DNA from: Prevotella sp. E13-17
GTDB lineage: Bacteria > Bacteroidota > Bacteroidia > Bacteroidales > Bacteroidaceae
Assembly (NCBI RefSeq): GCF_022024035.1
Contig: NZ_CP091787.1
Span: 3,318,001 to 3,382,000, forward strand
Length of the DNA: 64,000 bases
Reading direction: 5' to 3'
Shown: positions 42,858-52,547 of the stretch, piece after piece
How positions within the stretch are numbered: position 1 is the stretch's first letter
Layout: each line of letters begins with the position of its first letter
Position numbers and translations under genes: made by a program
Notes under the pieces: generated by a model
The model's input: the letters and a program-made list of their open reading frames with translations, nothing else
Told to the model about the DNA's origin: nothing
The model's database searches: none

Positions 42858-44843
42858 ATGAAGAAGAGTTGCAGTTTCATCCTGCCACTGATGAACATTT
42901 TCCCCTCTCGCCGACTGTGCCTCGCAGGTACTGCTCTAATTTTATTACTCTCGGCTTGCAACAACCCCACTACCCCCTTTGCTGCTGACACCACGGTTGA
43001 TTCCATATGGGCCGATTCTGCTTATCAAAGAGCAAAAAAAGCTGAATTCTACTATAACAACAATCTACGAGACTCCTTGTTCGTACAAGTAAAAGAAGAC
43101 ATGGAGTTCGACAAAGAACATAAACAATGGGATTGGTACTACTATTCATGGATGCTACTGGTCAACAAATGCACCTTTGGTGGTGATGTCAAACGCGCAC
43201 TGGAAGAGGCAAACCTCATGCATACTGATGCAACAAAACGCAACAATGCGTATGGATTGGCTTTGGCCAAATACACAACAGCATTAGTCTATGCCTGCCA
43301 GGAGAACTACGAAGAAGCAACCATTGGATTTAAAGAGGCTTTAAGACGCTATCCTAAGGATTGTGATCCATCTGTGCTCTTTGTCATTTACTACTACTAC
43401 AGCAGCACGCTGGAGGAAAAGAATGATCAGGAAAGCAATGAGGAAGTGCTTTCTCTCTGGAAAGCTGCACTCGATAAAACTTTCCAAGAAAGCGATAAGT
43501 ACGATGATACCAAAGCATTATGGCTCTATCAGTATTACAAAGCACTTTTTGGATACCACTTTTCACAAAAGGATCTTGTTCAGGCTACAGCAGACCTCGA
43601 CTCAATGCAATACTATGTAGAACATAGCGGCAACACTGTTTATGGCGTGACATACCTCACTGGTTCGCGTTCAAAACTAGCATTAGCATCGAAAGACTAC
43701 GCTAAGGCCATTAGCTATAATAATAAAGAATATATAGAAAGCAAGAAACTGGGCCCCACCATCTATATTAAGGCAGTAGAACGGCGTGCTGAGATTCTGG
43801 AAGCCATGGGTAAATATCGTGAGGCTCTGATGTTGAGGAACGAATTCGAACGTCTTAAAGACTCACTGAACCAGGTTGACAGCCAACACGAACTGAACGA
43901 GATGACAAAACGCTATGAACTTGACGAACTACGTTCGCAACAAGAGAAGGAAAAAGGAGAACTCAAGCAGCGGCAGATGAACTTCATCGTGGCTTTTGCC
44001 ATTATCCTCCTCATCATTTTATTTATAGTCAGCATCATCCGACATCGCTCAAGACTACGCCTTGCTCAAGAACACCAGAAATTAATAGATGCCTATAAAC
44101 AACTGACCATCGCCAACGAGAGGGCCGAAGAGTCGTCAAAGATGAAGACCATGTTCATCAAACAGATGTCGCACGAGATTCGAACACCACTGAATATTCT
44201 ATCCGGCTTTACTCAGGTCTTAACGGCACCCGATGTGGAACTAGACAACGAGACGCGTGCAGAAGTGAATGAACGTATTACAAAAAACACCGCCCGCATC
44301 ACCGAACTGGTTAATAAGATGCTGGAACTCAGTGACGCCAGCAGCACATCGGTCATCGAAAAGAAGGACAACATATCTGTTGAACAAATAATCATTAGCG
44401 CCATTGAGGCGGTAGGAATGTCATCGTATAAGATGATTGACTTTCAATCAGAGATTACACCCAAGGCAAGCAATGTTACATTGCTTACGAACTACGACCA
44501 GTCTGTGCGGGCACTATCGCTGATTCTTGATAACGCGCGCAAATTTCTACAAAAACCTACAGGCGAAGCCAATGGTCAGTCTATGGGCAAGATACGCTTG
44601 ATGGTGCGACTTGAAAAAGACAAAAACATAGTATTCTCCGTTGAAGACTCTGGCATCGGCGTGCCACCCTCAGAAGCAGAACATATCTTTGAAGAATTCG
44701 TTCAGTTGGATTCGTTTTACGAAGGTATGGGAATCGGCCTCACAGTGGCACGAAGTATAACACGACGATTGGGAGGCGACATCGTTCTTGACACCACCTT
44801 CAGGAGGGGTGCACGATTCATTATGACACTCCCTTTGAGTTAA
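42858..44843 (+). CDS. TPR-containing sensor histidine kinase
   Basis: This 661-residue protein starts at ATG 42858, just after the promoter. The upstream extension would start before it. An N-terminal signal with lipobox LLLSAC (Cys34) is followed by periplasmic TPR-like helices (ATIGFKEALRRYP, ASKDYAKAISYNNKEY), a coiled coil and a transmembrane span (FIVAFAIILLIILFIVSII). HisKA with phosphorylation box MSHEIRTPLNIL and an HATPase domain (SLILDNARKF, VEDSGIGVP, GIGLTVARSI) follow. No receiver domain or regulator is adjacent, so it is an orphan kinase here. Signal unknown. Confidence 0.9.
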   Translation: MKKSCSFILPLMNIFPSRRLCLAGTALILLLSACNNPTTPFAADTTVDSIWADSAYQRAKKAEFYYNNNLRDSLFVQVKEDMEFDKEHKQWDWYYYSWMLLVNKCTFGGDVKRALEEANLMHTDATKRNNAYGLALAKYTTALVYACQENYEEATIGFKEALRRYPKDCDPSVLFVIYYYYSSTLEEKNDQESNEEVLSLWKAALDKTFQESDKYDDTKALWLYQYYKALFGYHFSQKDLVQATADLDSMQYYVEHSGNTVYGVTYLTGSRSKLALASKDYAKAISYNNKEYIESKKLGPTIYIKAVERRAEILEAMGKYREALMLRNEFERLKDSLNQVDSQHELNEMTKRYELDELRSQQEKEKGELKQRQMNFIVAFAIILLIILFIVSIIRHRSRLRLAQEHQKLIDAYKQLTIANERAEESSKMKTMFIKQMSHEIRTPLNILSGFTQVLTAPDVELDNETRAEVNERITKNTARITELVNKMLELSDASSTSVIEKKDNISVEQIIISAIEAVGMSSYKMIDFQSEITPKASNVTLLTNYDQSVRALSLILDNARKFLQKPTGEANGQSMGKIRLMVRLEKDKNIVFSVEDSGIGVPPSEAEHIFEEFVQLDSFYEGMGIGLTVARSITRRLGGDIVLDTTFRRGARFIMTLPLS

Positions 44844-44944
44844 AAAGTATTGTTTTCCGGCCCCAAAGTCTTTATTTATTTAAAATCGTGTTATAAATGC
44901 GTTAAGAAATGTGTATTTATGATACAACTGAAAGAAATTCTTTG

Positions 44945-44952
44945 TAACTTTG
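44945..44952 (+). promoter_or_regulatory. Candidate -7 element for the structured RNA
   Basis: TAACTTTG followed by CACTCG. It places a start near 44959, just upstream of the first small hairpin. The -33 region (TTTATG) is only partly conserved. Confidence 0.55.
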
Positions 44953-44958
44953 CACTCG

Positions 44959-45121
44959 TAGTCGAGATGACTATACACGTTATTCATTAGGTTAGTAGTT
45001 AATAGATTTAAGGTAAAGATTATGTTATTAGATTTTCCGACGGCCTTGTAAGTTTAACCAATTGGCGACTTACATCCGTTGAAAGGAGCGCGGGGTGAGT
45101 GATTCATACCGCGCTCTTTTT
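44959..45121 (+). ncRNA. Structured small RNA candidate with intrinsic terminator
   Basis: No gene fits in 44844-45273. Downstream of a promoter-like TAACTTTG there are three predicted hairpins. The first is TAGTC-gagat-GACTA. The second is a bipartite stem, ACGG (45040-45043) and TGTAAGT (45047-45053) pairing with ACTTACA (45068-45074) and CCGT (45076-45079). The third is an 8-bp GC stem, GAGCGCGG (45086-45093) with CCGCGCTC (45109-45116), followed by a T run. This is the layout of an independent sRNA of about 160 nt. It may belong to a known Bacteroidales RNA family (for example Bacteroidales-1 or a 6S-like RNA), but that needs a covariance-model search. Confidence 0.65.
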
Positions 45122-45239
45122 ATGTTTATTTTGAAAGAAGATAGCGCATAAAAACCTAAAACAACTTAAAATAGGACAAAGAATGATATTTTTTCATTAA
45201 TAATAAGGTGAAAAAGTTCGCTAATTGAGGAATTGTTTT

Positions 45240-45247
45240 TACCTTTG
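45240..45247 (+). promoter_or_regulatory. Promoter element for the DUF6242 gene
   Basis: TACCTTTG followed by CACC, 26 bp before the ATG, with TTCG (45217-45220) 19 bp upstream as a weak -33 box. Confidence 0.6.
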
Positions 45248-45273
45248 CACCTAAATTGTTTAAACAATAAAAA

Positions 45274-46530
45274 ATGAAAAGAGTTTTTAGGAACCTTGGC
45301 GTACTGCTGATGGCATCCATCATGCTAACCTCATGCTTGGGCGACGGTGATACGGAAGAAACAACCCTATATAGCGATGTGGCCATCACATCCTTCACAT
45401 TGGGGACGCTGAATAGAGACACCCATACCACCTCGTCAACGACAGGCAATGATACAATCATCAGGACCACGTTGACTGGCTCTGACTATAAAATGACCAT
45501 CGACCAGTTGGGACATCAGATATTCAATCAGACTCCTCTACCCCAAGGCACAGATATCAAGCATGTCATTTGCACAGTGACCTCAAAGAACAACGGATGG
45601 CTGACACTGAAATCTATGACAAGCGATTCCTTGTCATGGTATAGTTCTTCGGACTCTATCGACTTCTCTCAGCCACGCACATTCCGTGTCTTTGCCGTTG
45701 ACAACTCGGGCTATCGTGACTACACCGTAAAACTGAATGTCAATACTACCGAAGGGTCGGAATTCGGGTGGACGAAAGAAAAGGATGATGCTGCCCTCGC
45801 TGGCTGGACAGCTAAGAAATTGGTTCCTTTCGCTGACACCATAAGACTAGTTGACGAGGGCGTGGTGATGAGAGCTGGTAAGGGCTATCGTATCAACGGT
45901 CAGGGCTATGTGGAATCATCAGAAGACTTAGAGAGCTGGTCTTTGGCTGATGGTGTCGTTTACAGCAATCCCAACCTCAAGCAACTGTTGGGAGCTAGCA
46001 GCAAAGAACTCTATGCACTGGGCAATGACGGTCTTTTGAAAGTCTCTGCCGATGCTTACGGAAAAGACTGGGCCAACGAGACACTTGACGACAAAGCCTC
46101 ACTGCTGCCTGCCGACAATATCGCTATAACTAGCTGGCCCTACGCATCGGCCAACAACACCGACTATGTACTCATGGTTGGCAACGCTTCGTTTGCCGAC
46201 GGCCAGACATCTGTATGGCGCAAGCTGAGCTGCTACGACGCAGAAGCCGACAACAAGTGGGTATTCATGGGGCTAGACGATAGCAACCGCTACACACTGC
46301 CCGCCCAAGATCATCTGTCGCTGACCTGCTACAACGGTCATGTACTGGCCCTTGGCGATGCCAAGACCATCTACGAGAGTCGAGATCAAGGCATCACATG
46401 GCGTGAAGTGTCCGGCTATCAGCTGCCCACCTCTGTTCAAGGCACACAATTTAGCATGACCACCGACTCGCAAGGACGCCTTTGGATACTCACCAACAGT
46501 GGTCAACTGTGGAAAGGCAGTAAGAAGTAG
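45274..46530 (+). CDS. DUF6242-like lipoprotein
   Basis: This 418-residue protein has lipobox SIMLTSC (Cys21) followed by CLGDGDTEE, suggesting an exported and possibly surface lipoprotein. The N-terminal part is beta-rich with a cadherin-like segment (FRVFAVDNSGYRDYTVKLNV). The C-terminal half has repeated short beta blades reminiscent of a propeller (for example TIYESRDQGITWREVSG, an Asp-box-like motif, and SQGRLWILTNSGQLWKG). This matches the layout of DUF6242 proteins as I recall them. Function unknown. It begins the cluster that runs into uppS and bamA. Confidence 0.7.
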   Translation: MKRVFRNLGVLLMASIMLTSCLGDGDTEETTLYSDVAITSFTLGTLNRDTHTTSSTTGNDTIIRTTLTGSDYKMTIDQLGHQIFNQTPLPQGTDIKHVICTVTSKNNGWLTLKSMTSDSLSWYSSSDSIDFSQPRTFRVFAVDNSGYRDYTVKLNVNTTEGSEFGWTKEKDDAALAGWTAKKLVPFADTIRLVDEGVVMRAGKGYRINGQGYVESSEDLESWSLADGVVYSNPNLKQLLGASSKELYALGNDGLLKVSADAYGKDWANETLDDKASLLPADNIAITSWPYASANNTDYVLMVGNASFADGQTSVWRKLSCYDAEADNKWVFMGLDDSNRYTLPAQDHLSLTCYNGHVLALGDAKTIYESRDQGITWREVSGYQLPTSVQGTQFSMTTDSQGRLWILTNSGQLWKGSKK

Positions 46531-46556
46531 AACCAAAGAAGACAGGGCTTTTGACA

Positions 46557-47261
46557 ATGCGATTCCTTATCCTCACAACATGCCTGCTGCTAAGCGTTCT
46601 TGAAACAAGAGCACAGGATGAGCCTGAATACCGCATGGAAATTGGTGCCGGAGCAGGTTTCCAGAGCTATGTGGGCGATTTGGACGCTAACCTGCTGAGA
46701 GGACAAAGTCCGTTGGCTGGATTGGTCGCAAAATACAAGCCGAACCCTCGCACTGCATGGGCCGCCAACCTTCGCTTTGGCAAATTGGAAGGCTCGTCAG
46801 CACATATTGAGACCACCTACCCTTTGTTGGAAGGTCAAGCATGGAAGTTTAACACGAAAACAGTGGACCTTGATGTCTCTTTCGAATACAACTTCTGGCC
46901 CTACGGCACAGGACAAGAATACCACGGTGCACGTCCCTTTACGCCATTTATTGCACTGGGTATGGGTCTCACCTTTGCCAATGCCGACGTTTCTGGACTT
47001 GAGGCTTTCAAGCGTTCCTCAGCTGGTTTCCAGATGCCTTTTGGCATAGGCATCAAATATAAGGTTGCCAATCGTCTGAACCTTTCAGCAGAATGGCTGA
47101 TGCACTTCACAGGCACCGACAAGCTCGACGGACTGGCAGACCCTTACGGCATCAAGAGCAGCGGACTTTTCAAAAACACCGATTGCTACAGCACCTTGCA
47201 GTTATCACTTACCTACGACCTATGGACGAAGTGTAAGACCTGCATGAATGACGACGATTAA
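46557..47261 (+). CDS. DUF6089-like outer membrane beta-barrel protein
   Basis: This 234-residue protein is read from ATG 46557. A TTG at 46551 is in frame but less likely. Signal peptide [20 protein letters not shown]. The body has alternating beta strands typical of a small barrel: [26 protein letters not shown]-like ([11 protein letters not shown]), [46 protein letters not shown]. It is commonly placed just before uppS in Bacteroidales. Its role is unknown, and its genome position suggests envelope biogenesis. The stop region overlaps a possible upstream start of uppS. Confidence 0.8.
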   Translation: MRFLILTTCLLLSVLETRAQDEPEYRMEIGAGAGFQSYVGDLDANLLRGQSPLAGLVAKYKPNPRTAWAANLRFGKLEGSSAHIETTYPLLEGQAWKFNTKTVDLDVSFEYNFWPYGTGQEYHGARPFTPFIALGMGLTFANADVSGLEAFKRSSAGFQMPFGIGIKYKVANRLNLSAEWLMHFTGTDKLDGLADPYGIKSSGLFKNTDCYSTLQLSLTYDLWTKCKTCMNDDD

Positions 47262-47283
47262 TAATGAAACAATAATAAGCATT

Positions 47284-48030
47284 ATGGAATATGCATTAGA
47301 TATGACGCGCATCCCCCAGCACATTGCCATCATCATGGACGGCAATGGTCGGTGGGCCATGGAACGTGGCAAGGAGCGCACCTATGGTCATCAGGCCGGA
47401 GTGGAAACCGTGCGCCGCATCACCAAGGAATGCGTACGATTGGGCGTGAAATACCTCACGCTATACACCTTCTCTACAGAAAACTGGAATCGCCCAACCG
47501 ATGAGGTAGCCGCCCTCATGGGACTGGTACTAACCTCTCTTGAGGACGAAATCTTCATGAAGAACAACGTACGTTTCCGCGTGATAGGCGACCGTAGCCG
47601 TATTTCTGCCGAAGTCAACAAGAAACTCGATGAGACAGAACAACATACTGCTCATAATAGCGCCATGACCATGGTCGTAGCACTCAGCTACTCATCAAAA
47701 CTTGAGATTGCAAAAGCGACTCAGAGCATAGCACAGCAGGTTAAGGACGGTTTGCTTCATGTTGACGATATCAACGAGACAACTATCTCTCAAAACCTAT
47801 GGACCAACTTCATGCCCGATCCAGACCTGCTGATTCGTACTGGCGGCGAGCTGCGCATATCCAACTATCTATTGTGGCAGATAGCCTATTCCGAGCTGTA
47901 TTTCTGCGATACCTATTGGCCAGCCTTTATGGAACAAGACCTACAGAAGGCTATCTGTAGCTATCAGCAGCGTCAGCGTCGTTTTGGCAAGACCGAAGCA
48001 CAGGTTGAGGATGAGAAGAATGAAAAGTGA
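47284..48030 (+). CDS. uppS: Isoprenyl transferase (undecaprenyl diphosphate synthase)
   Basis: This 248-residue cytoplasmic cis-prenyltransferase makes undecaprenyl diphosphate, the lipid carrier for peptidoglycan and O-antigen. The substrate-binding motif [16 protein letters not shown] with the catalytic Asp, [14 protein letters not shown] and the C-terminal [20 protein letters not shown] are diagnostic. The start at 47284 gives normal length. An ATG at 47248 would add 12 residues and overlap the previous gene. The downstream neighbour is bamA, the usual order in Bacteroidetes. Confidence 0.95.
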   Translation: MEYALDMTRIPQHIAIIMDGNGRWAMERGKERTYGHQAGVETVRRITKECVRLGVKYLTLYTFSTENWNRPTDEVAALMGLVLTSLEDEIFMKNNVRFRVIGDRSRISAEVNKKLDETEQHTAHNSAMTMVVALSYSSKLEIAKATQSIAQQVKDGLLHVDDINETTISQNLWTNFMPDPDLLIRTGGELRISNYLLWQIAYSELYFCDTYWPAFMEQDLQKAICSYQQRQRRFGKTEAQVEDEKNEK

Positions 48031-48040
48031 ACAGAAAAAG

Positions 48041-50770
48041 ATGAATAACAAGATAATATATAATATGGTGAAGACTGGTATGAAGAAGACGAGACTCATA
48101 ATCTGCACAACTGTTCTCCTTCTGCAGGCATCACTATTCTCTTTAAGCGCACAGAACACCATTGTCAATCCCGACATCTCTTATGCGGGAACACCACGCC
48201 AGTGCACCATCGGGGGCATCAGGACTGAAGGTGTGGAAGGCTACGAGGATTATGTGCTCATCAACTTATCAGGTCTCTCCGTTGGTCAACAAATCGAAGT
48301 ACCAGGTGCTGAGATTACTGAAGGCGTGAAACGCTACTGGAAGCACGGACTGTTCTCAAAGGTGTCTATCACCGCCGACTCTATCGTTGACTCACGTGTC
48401 TATCTCTGCATCCATTTGGCTTTACGCCCTCGCATCTCTGCCATTAACTATACTGGCGTAAAAAAGAGCGAGCGCGAAGACCTTGAGTCGAAACTTGGCA
48501 TGGCAAAAGGCATGAGTTTAACCAAGAACCTTATTGACCGTGCAAAGATTCTAGCCAAGAAGTATTTCGACGACAAAGGTTATAAGAATGCAGAGATTGA
48601 GATATCACAACATGACGACGTGACTGGCAAGAATCAGGTTGTACTGGATGTAAACATCGACAAGAAAGATAAGATGAAGATACGTCACCTTATCTTAGAT
48701 GGTAACAAGCAACTCTCTGACAGTAAGATTAAAGGTAGCTTGTTCAGAAAAGGTGCCTTTGGCAAGATTCATGAAGCAGGCAAATTGTCGTCTTTCCTGA
48801 AATCAAAGAAGTTCACCCCCGAACGCTACCAAGAGGCCAAAGAGAAACTCATTGAACGCTATAACGAGCTGGGCTTCCGCGATGCTACCATCGAGGAGGA
48901 CTCTATCTGGAACAACGACGAGAAACACCTTAACATCTACCTAAAGATCGACGAAGGACAGAAATACTACCTCCGTAACATCTCATGGGTTGGTAACACC
49001 GTGGTAAACACCGACTACCTTGATGCTGTTCTTGGCATGAAGAAGGGTGACGTGTACAACCAGAAACTGATGGACAAGCGCCTGAAAACCGATGATGACG
49101 CCGTTGGCAACTACTATTACAATAATGGTTACGTATTCTCCAGCGTTGACCCAACGGAAATCAATATCGTTGAAGACTCTATCGATATTGAAATACGTAT
49201 CCACGAGGATCGTCAGGCACATCTGAGCCATGTGCGCATCTTTGGTAACGACCGCCTCTACGAAGAAGTCGTACGTCGTGAGTTGCGCACCAAGCCCGGT
49301 GACTTATTTAACAAAGAGGCTTTGACACGTTCCTACCGCGATATTGCCTCTATGGGTTACTTTGACGCCGAGGCTATCGACCCGAAGGTGGAACCCAACT
49401 ACGAAGACGGCACAGTAGATATCAACTGGAATCTGGAGCAGAAGTCTAACGACCAGCTGGAGCTCTCACTGGGTTGGGGACAGACAGGTATCATCGGCCG
49501 CGTAGGTATTAAGTTCAACAACTTCTCGCTGCGCAACCTTTTGGGAAAGAACAAACTGCACCGCGGCATCCTGCCTGCAGGCGACGGCGAACAGATCGGC
49601 CTCAGCTTCCAGACCAACGGTCGCTACTATAGTTCACTGAGCGGTAACTACTCTACAGGTTGGTTTGGCGGCAAGCGTCCTAACGCCTTTAACATTGGTG
49701 CCTACTACTCTAAGCAGAGCGACGTGTCGAGCAACTACTATAACCAGTCGTGGATGAACAGCTATATGTACTCATCTTATGGTTACGGCATGTATAATGG
49801 TGGCTACTACAACAACTACGAGAGTTTCCTTGACGACGACAAATACGTGAAACTGTTCGGACTGTCTGTAGGATGGGGTAAGCGTCTGCGCTGGCCCGAT
49901 GACTACTTCCAGTTCTCGGCCACCCTGGCCTATCAGCGCTATATGCTGAAAGACTGGCGTTATTTCCTCATTTCTAATGGTAACTCAAACAACCTCAACC
50001 TGTCTTTGGCACTCACACGAACATCGACAGACAACCCCCTGTTCCCACGTCATGGTTCAGAGTTCTCGCTTAGCGTAACTCTCACCCCACCCTGGTCACT
50101 CTTTGACGGCAAGGACTACAAGAACCTGGCTCTGGCATCAACTTACGAGCATGACCAGGAACGCTACCAGGCCGAACAGCAGGAGAAATACCGTTGGGTT
50201 GAGTATCATAAGTGGAAGTTCAAGAGCCGCACGTTTACTGCCCTCACCGGTGGTCAGAAGTGCTTCGTGCTGATGACCCGCGTAGAGTTCGGTTTGCTGG
50301 GAGCCTACAACCAGCACAAGAAGTCACCTTTCGAGACTTTCTATGTGGGTGGCGACGGTATGAGTGGATACAGCACCAGCTATGCTGAGGAGACTATCGG
50401 CCTTCGCGGTTACGAGAATGGTTCTCTCTCTTATTCTGCCAACGTAAAAGCTGGAACAACTGGTGGATATGGTTACTATGATGCCTATGCCTACGACCGC
50501 TTCACTCTGGAACTTCGCTATCCCTTCATGCTAGGCAACACGACCATCTATGGTCTCACCTTCCTCGAGGGTGGTAATGCCTGGGCCAACACCCGCAGTT
50601 TCAATCCCTTCGACATGAAGCGTTCTGCCGGTATCGGCGTACGCATCTACTTGCCTATGGTTGGTTTGATGGGTATCGACTGGGCCTATGGTTTCGACAA
50701 GGTGTACAATGGCTCTGGATGGAACAAGGGCGGCAGCCAGTTCCACTTCATCTTAGGACAAGAATTTTAA
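48041..50770 (+). CDS. bamA: Outer membrane assembly factor BamA
   Basis: This 909-residue outer membrane protein inserts beta-barrel proteins. A signal peptide is followed by about five POTRA domains (for example IRHLILDGNKQLSDSKIKG, YYLRNISWVGNTVVNTDYL, LSHVRIFGNDRLYEEVVRRELRT is their repeated beta-alpha-alpha-beta pattern). A 16-strand barrel follows from about residue 490. The loop-6 motif appears as GLRGYENGS, and the last residue is Phe (FHFILGQEF), as for BAM substrates. The start is uncertain: ATGs at 48041, 48065 and 48080 are possible, and the last gives the most compact signal. Confidence 0.93.
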   Translation: MNNKIIYNMVKTGMKKTRLIICTTVLLLQASLFSLSAQNTIVNPDISYAGTPRQCTIGGIRTEGVEGYEDYVLINLSGLSVGQQIEVPGAEITEGVKRYWKHGLFSKVSITADSIVDSRVYLCIHLALRPRISAINYTGVKKSEREDLESKLGMAKGMSLTKNLIDRAKILAKKYFDDKGYKNAEIEISQHDDVTGKNQVVLDVNIDKKDKMKIRHLILDGNKQLSDSKIKGSLFRKGAFGKIHEAGKLSSFLKSKKFTPERYQEAKEKLIERYNELGFRDATIEEDSIWNNDEKHLNIYLKIDEGQKYYLRNISWVGNTVVNTDYLDAVLGMKKGDVYNQKLMDKRLKTDDDAVGNYYYNNGYVFSSVDPTEINIVEDSIDIEIRIHEDRQAHLSHVRIFGNDRLYEEVVRRELRTKPGDLFNKEALTRSYRDIASMGYFDAEAIDPKVEPNYEDGTVDINWNLEQKSNDQLELSLGWGQTGIIGRVGIKFNNFSLRNLLGKNKLHRGILPAGDGEQIGLSFQTNGRYYSSLSGNYSTGWFGGKRPNAFNIGAYYSKQSDVSSNYYNQSWMNSYMYSSYGYGMYNGGYYNNYESFLDDDKYVKLFGLSVGWGKRLRWPDDYFQFSATLAYQRYMLKDWRYFLISNGNSNNLNLSLALTRTSTDNPLFPRHGSEFSLSVTLTPPWSLFDGKDYKNLALASTYEHDQERYQAEQQEKYRWVEYHKWKFKSRTFTALTGGQKCFVLMTRVEFGLLGAYNQHKKSPFETFYVGGDGMSGYSTSYAEETIGLRGYENGSLSYSANVKAGTTGGYGYYDAYAYDRFTLELRYPFMLGNTTIYGLTFLEGGNAWANTRSFNPFDMKRSAGIGVRIYLPMVGLMGIDWAYGFDKVYNGSGWNKGGSQFHFILGQEF

Positions 50771-50853
50771 GTGAAGAGAAACGTGAAGAGTAACGAATCT
50801 GCTTCTGCACTCTTACACAACGCTCTTCTTAACTATAAAAAGAAAGGAAAGAT

Positions 50854-51399
50854 ATGGAAAAGAAATTAATGGTAAGACGAATCATGACATTAGTCATGCT
50901 AATGGTTCTTCACGCTTCATTCTTCGCTCTTCACTCAATGGCACAGAAGTTTGCCTTGGTAGATATGGACTATATCTTCAAGAACATCCCCGCCTATGAG
51001 CGAGCCAACGAGCAACTCTCACAGGTGTCAAAGAAATGGCAAGCCGAAGTTGACGCTCTGACAACCGAAGCACAGACCATGTACAAGAACTACCAGAACG
51101 AGGTGGTATTTCTCTCAAAAGAACAAAAGAAGGCAAAGCAGGATGCCATCATGGAAAAAGAGAAGCAGGCTGCCGACTTAAAGAAGAAATATTTCGGTCC
51201 CGAGGGCGAGTTGTTTAAAAAACGCACCGCACTCATGACCCCCATACAAGACGAGGTCTATAACGCCATCAAGGACGTGGCCGACTTCCGTGGCTACCAG
51301 TTAGTTCTTGACCGTGCCAGCGACACAGGCATCATCTTCGGTTCGCCAAAGATAGACATCAGCGAAGAGGTGCTCAAGAAGTTGGGTTACTCTTATTAA
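50854..51399 (+). CDS. OmpH/Skp family periplasmic chaperone (1)
   Basis: This 181-residue protein has an N-terminal signal (MTLVMLMVLHASFFALHSMAQK). The Skp fold follows: a start strand (FALVDMDYIFKNIPAYERA), a long charged coiled coil (about residues 60-125) and a closing strand (YQLVLDRASDTGIIFG). Skp/OmpH proteins hold unfolded outer membrane proteins in the periplasm for delivery to BamA, whose gene lies directly upstream. First of three paralogs in tandem. Confidence 0.9.
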   Translation: MEKKLMVRRIMTLVMLMVLHASFFALHSMAQKFALVDMDYIFKNIPAYERANEQLSQVSKKWQAEVDALTTEAQTMYKNYQNEVVFLSKEQKKAKQDAIMEKEKQAADLKKKYFGPEGELFKKRTALMTPIQDEVYNAIKDVADFRGYQLVLDRASDTGIIFGSPKIDISEEVLKKLGYSY

Positions 51400-51486
51400 T
51401 ATATGTTGTTTTTGCAATACCGATAGGTTAGCATATCAGCAACTACAGGAAACGACACTATTAAAAATAACAAAATCATAACAACA

Positions 51487-51999
51487 ATGAAAAAGATTAT
51501 TCTTTGCGCTATTTGCGCCATTTGCAGCTTCACTGCTGCATCAGCACAGAGTGCTCCTAAGTTCGGCCACGTAAACACCCAGGAGATTATCCAGGCCATG
51601 CCCGAGTTTACTGCAGCCCGCACTGAGATCGAGAAACTCACACAGCAGTACGAGGCCGACCTCAAGTCTATGCAGGAAGAACTGCAGAAGAAGGCAGAAG
51701 CCTTCGAGAAGGAAGAGGCTACTCTGCCCGAGAACATCAAGACCCGTCGCAACCAAGAGTTGCAGGACCTCTACCAGCGCATACAGCAGACCTACCAGGA
51801 CAACCAGCAGGCTCTTGGCAAGGCTCAGCAGGAGAAGATGCAGGGCATCCAGACCAAGGTGCTCGATGCCATCAAGGCCGTTGGTCAGGAGGGTGGCTAT
51901 GTTTACATCATGGACACCACAGCCGGCATTCCCTTCATCAGCACCACACTTTCAACCGATGTAACTGCTTCTGTCAAAGCTAAGCTGGGTCTGAAATAA
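51487..51999 (+). CDS. OmpH/Skp family periplasmic chaperone (2)
   Basis: This 170-residue protein has signal peptide MKKIILCAICAICSFTAASAQ. The start strand is KFGHVNTQEIIQAMPEF, followed by a Gln/Glu/Lys-rich coiled coil (ADLKSMQEELQKKAEAFEKE) and the terminal strand GGYVYIMDTTAGIPF. It is most similar in layout to canonical Skp. The stop and next start share a base (TAATG), so it is translationally coupled to the third paralog. Confidence 0.92.
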   Translation: MKKIILCAICAICSFTAASAQSAPKFGHVNTQEIIQAMPEFTAARTEIEKLTQQYEADLKSMQEELQKKAEAFEKEEATLPENIKTRRNQELQDLYQRIQQTYQDNQQALGKAQQEKMQGIQTKVLDAIKAVGQEGGYVYIMDTTAGIPFISTTLSTDVTASVKAKLGLK

Positions 52000-52547
52000 T
52001 GAAGAAATACCTATTATTAATCATGATGATGGTGTCGCTGCCTCTTCTGGCTCAGGAGAGTAGCGACACCACCATCGTTACCCCGCGTCATCCCGTCATC
52101 TGTATTGGCTATCTGAGCTACGACGACGCTCTTACGACCATGCCCGAGTACGAAGGTGTGCAACAGCAGATGAAGGACCTTCGTGCGGCTTACGAAGCCG
52201 AGATGAAACGCGTAGAGAAAGAGTTCAACACTAAGTATGAGGCATTCCTCGACGGACAGAAGGACTTCCCACGCACCATTCTCTTGAAGCGACAGACCGA
52301 ACTGCAGGAACTTCTGGAGCGCAATATCCAGTTCAAGAAGCAAGGACGCGAAGATATTCAAAAGGCCGAACGCGATGCGATGGCACCACTAAAGCTCAAA
52401 CTGAAAGAGGCTATTGCCAAGGTGGCACAAGAACAAGGACTGGCCCTCGTGGTGAATACCGACTCAAATGCCTGTCCTTTCATCGAACCCCAGATGGCCG
52501 TTGACATCACCCTCGACGTCAAGGAACTACTGAATCAAACCAAATGA
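51999..52547 (+). CDS. OmpH/Skp family periplasmic chaperone (3)
   Basis: This 182-residue protein has signal peptide MKKYLLLIMMMVSLPLLAQ. After a short Thr-rich linker (SSDTTIVTPRHP) the fold repeats: ICIGYLSYDDALTTMPEYEG, a coiled coil with more Arg/Asp than paralog 2, and the closing LALVVNTDSNACPF. A single Cys near the end is not shared by paralog 2. It overlaps the murI start by ATGA. Confidence 0.88.
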   Translation: MKKYLLLIMMMVSLPLLAQESSDTTIVTPRHPVICIGYLSYDDALTTMPEYEGVQQQMKDLRAAYEAEMKRVEKEFNTKYEAFLDGQKDFPRTILLKRQTELQELLERNIQFKKQGREDIQKAERDAMAPLKLKLKEAIAKVAQEQGLALVVNTDSNACPFIEPQMAVDITLDVKELLNQTK

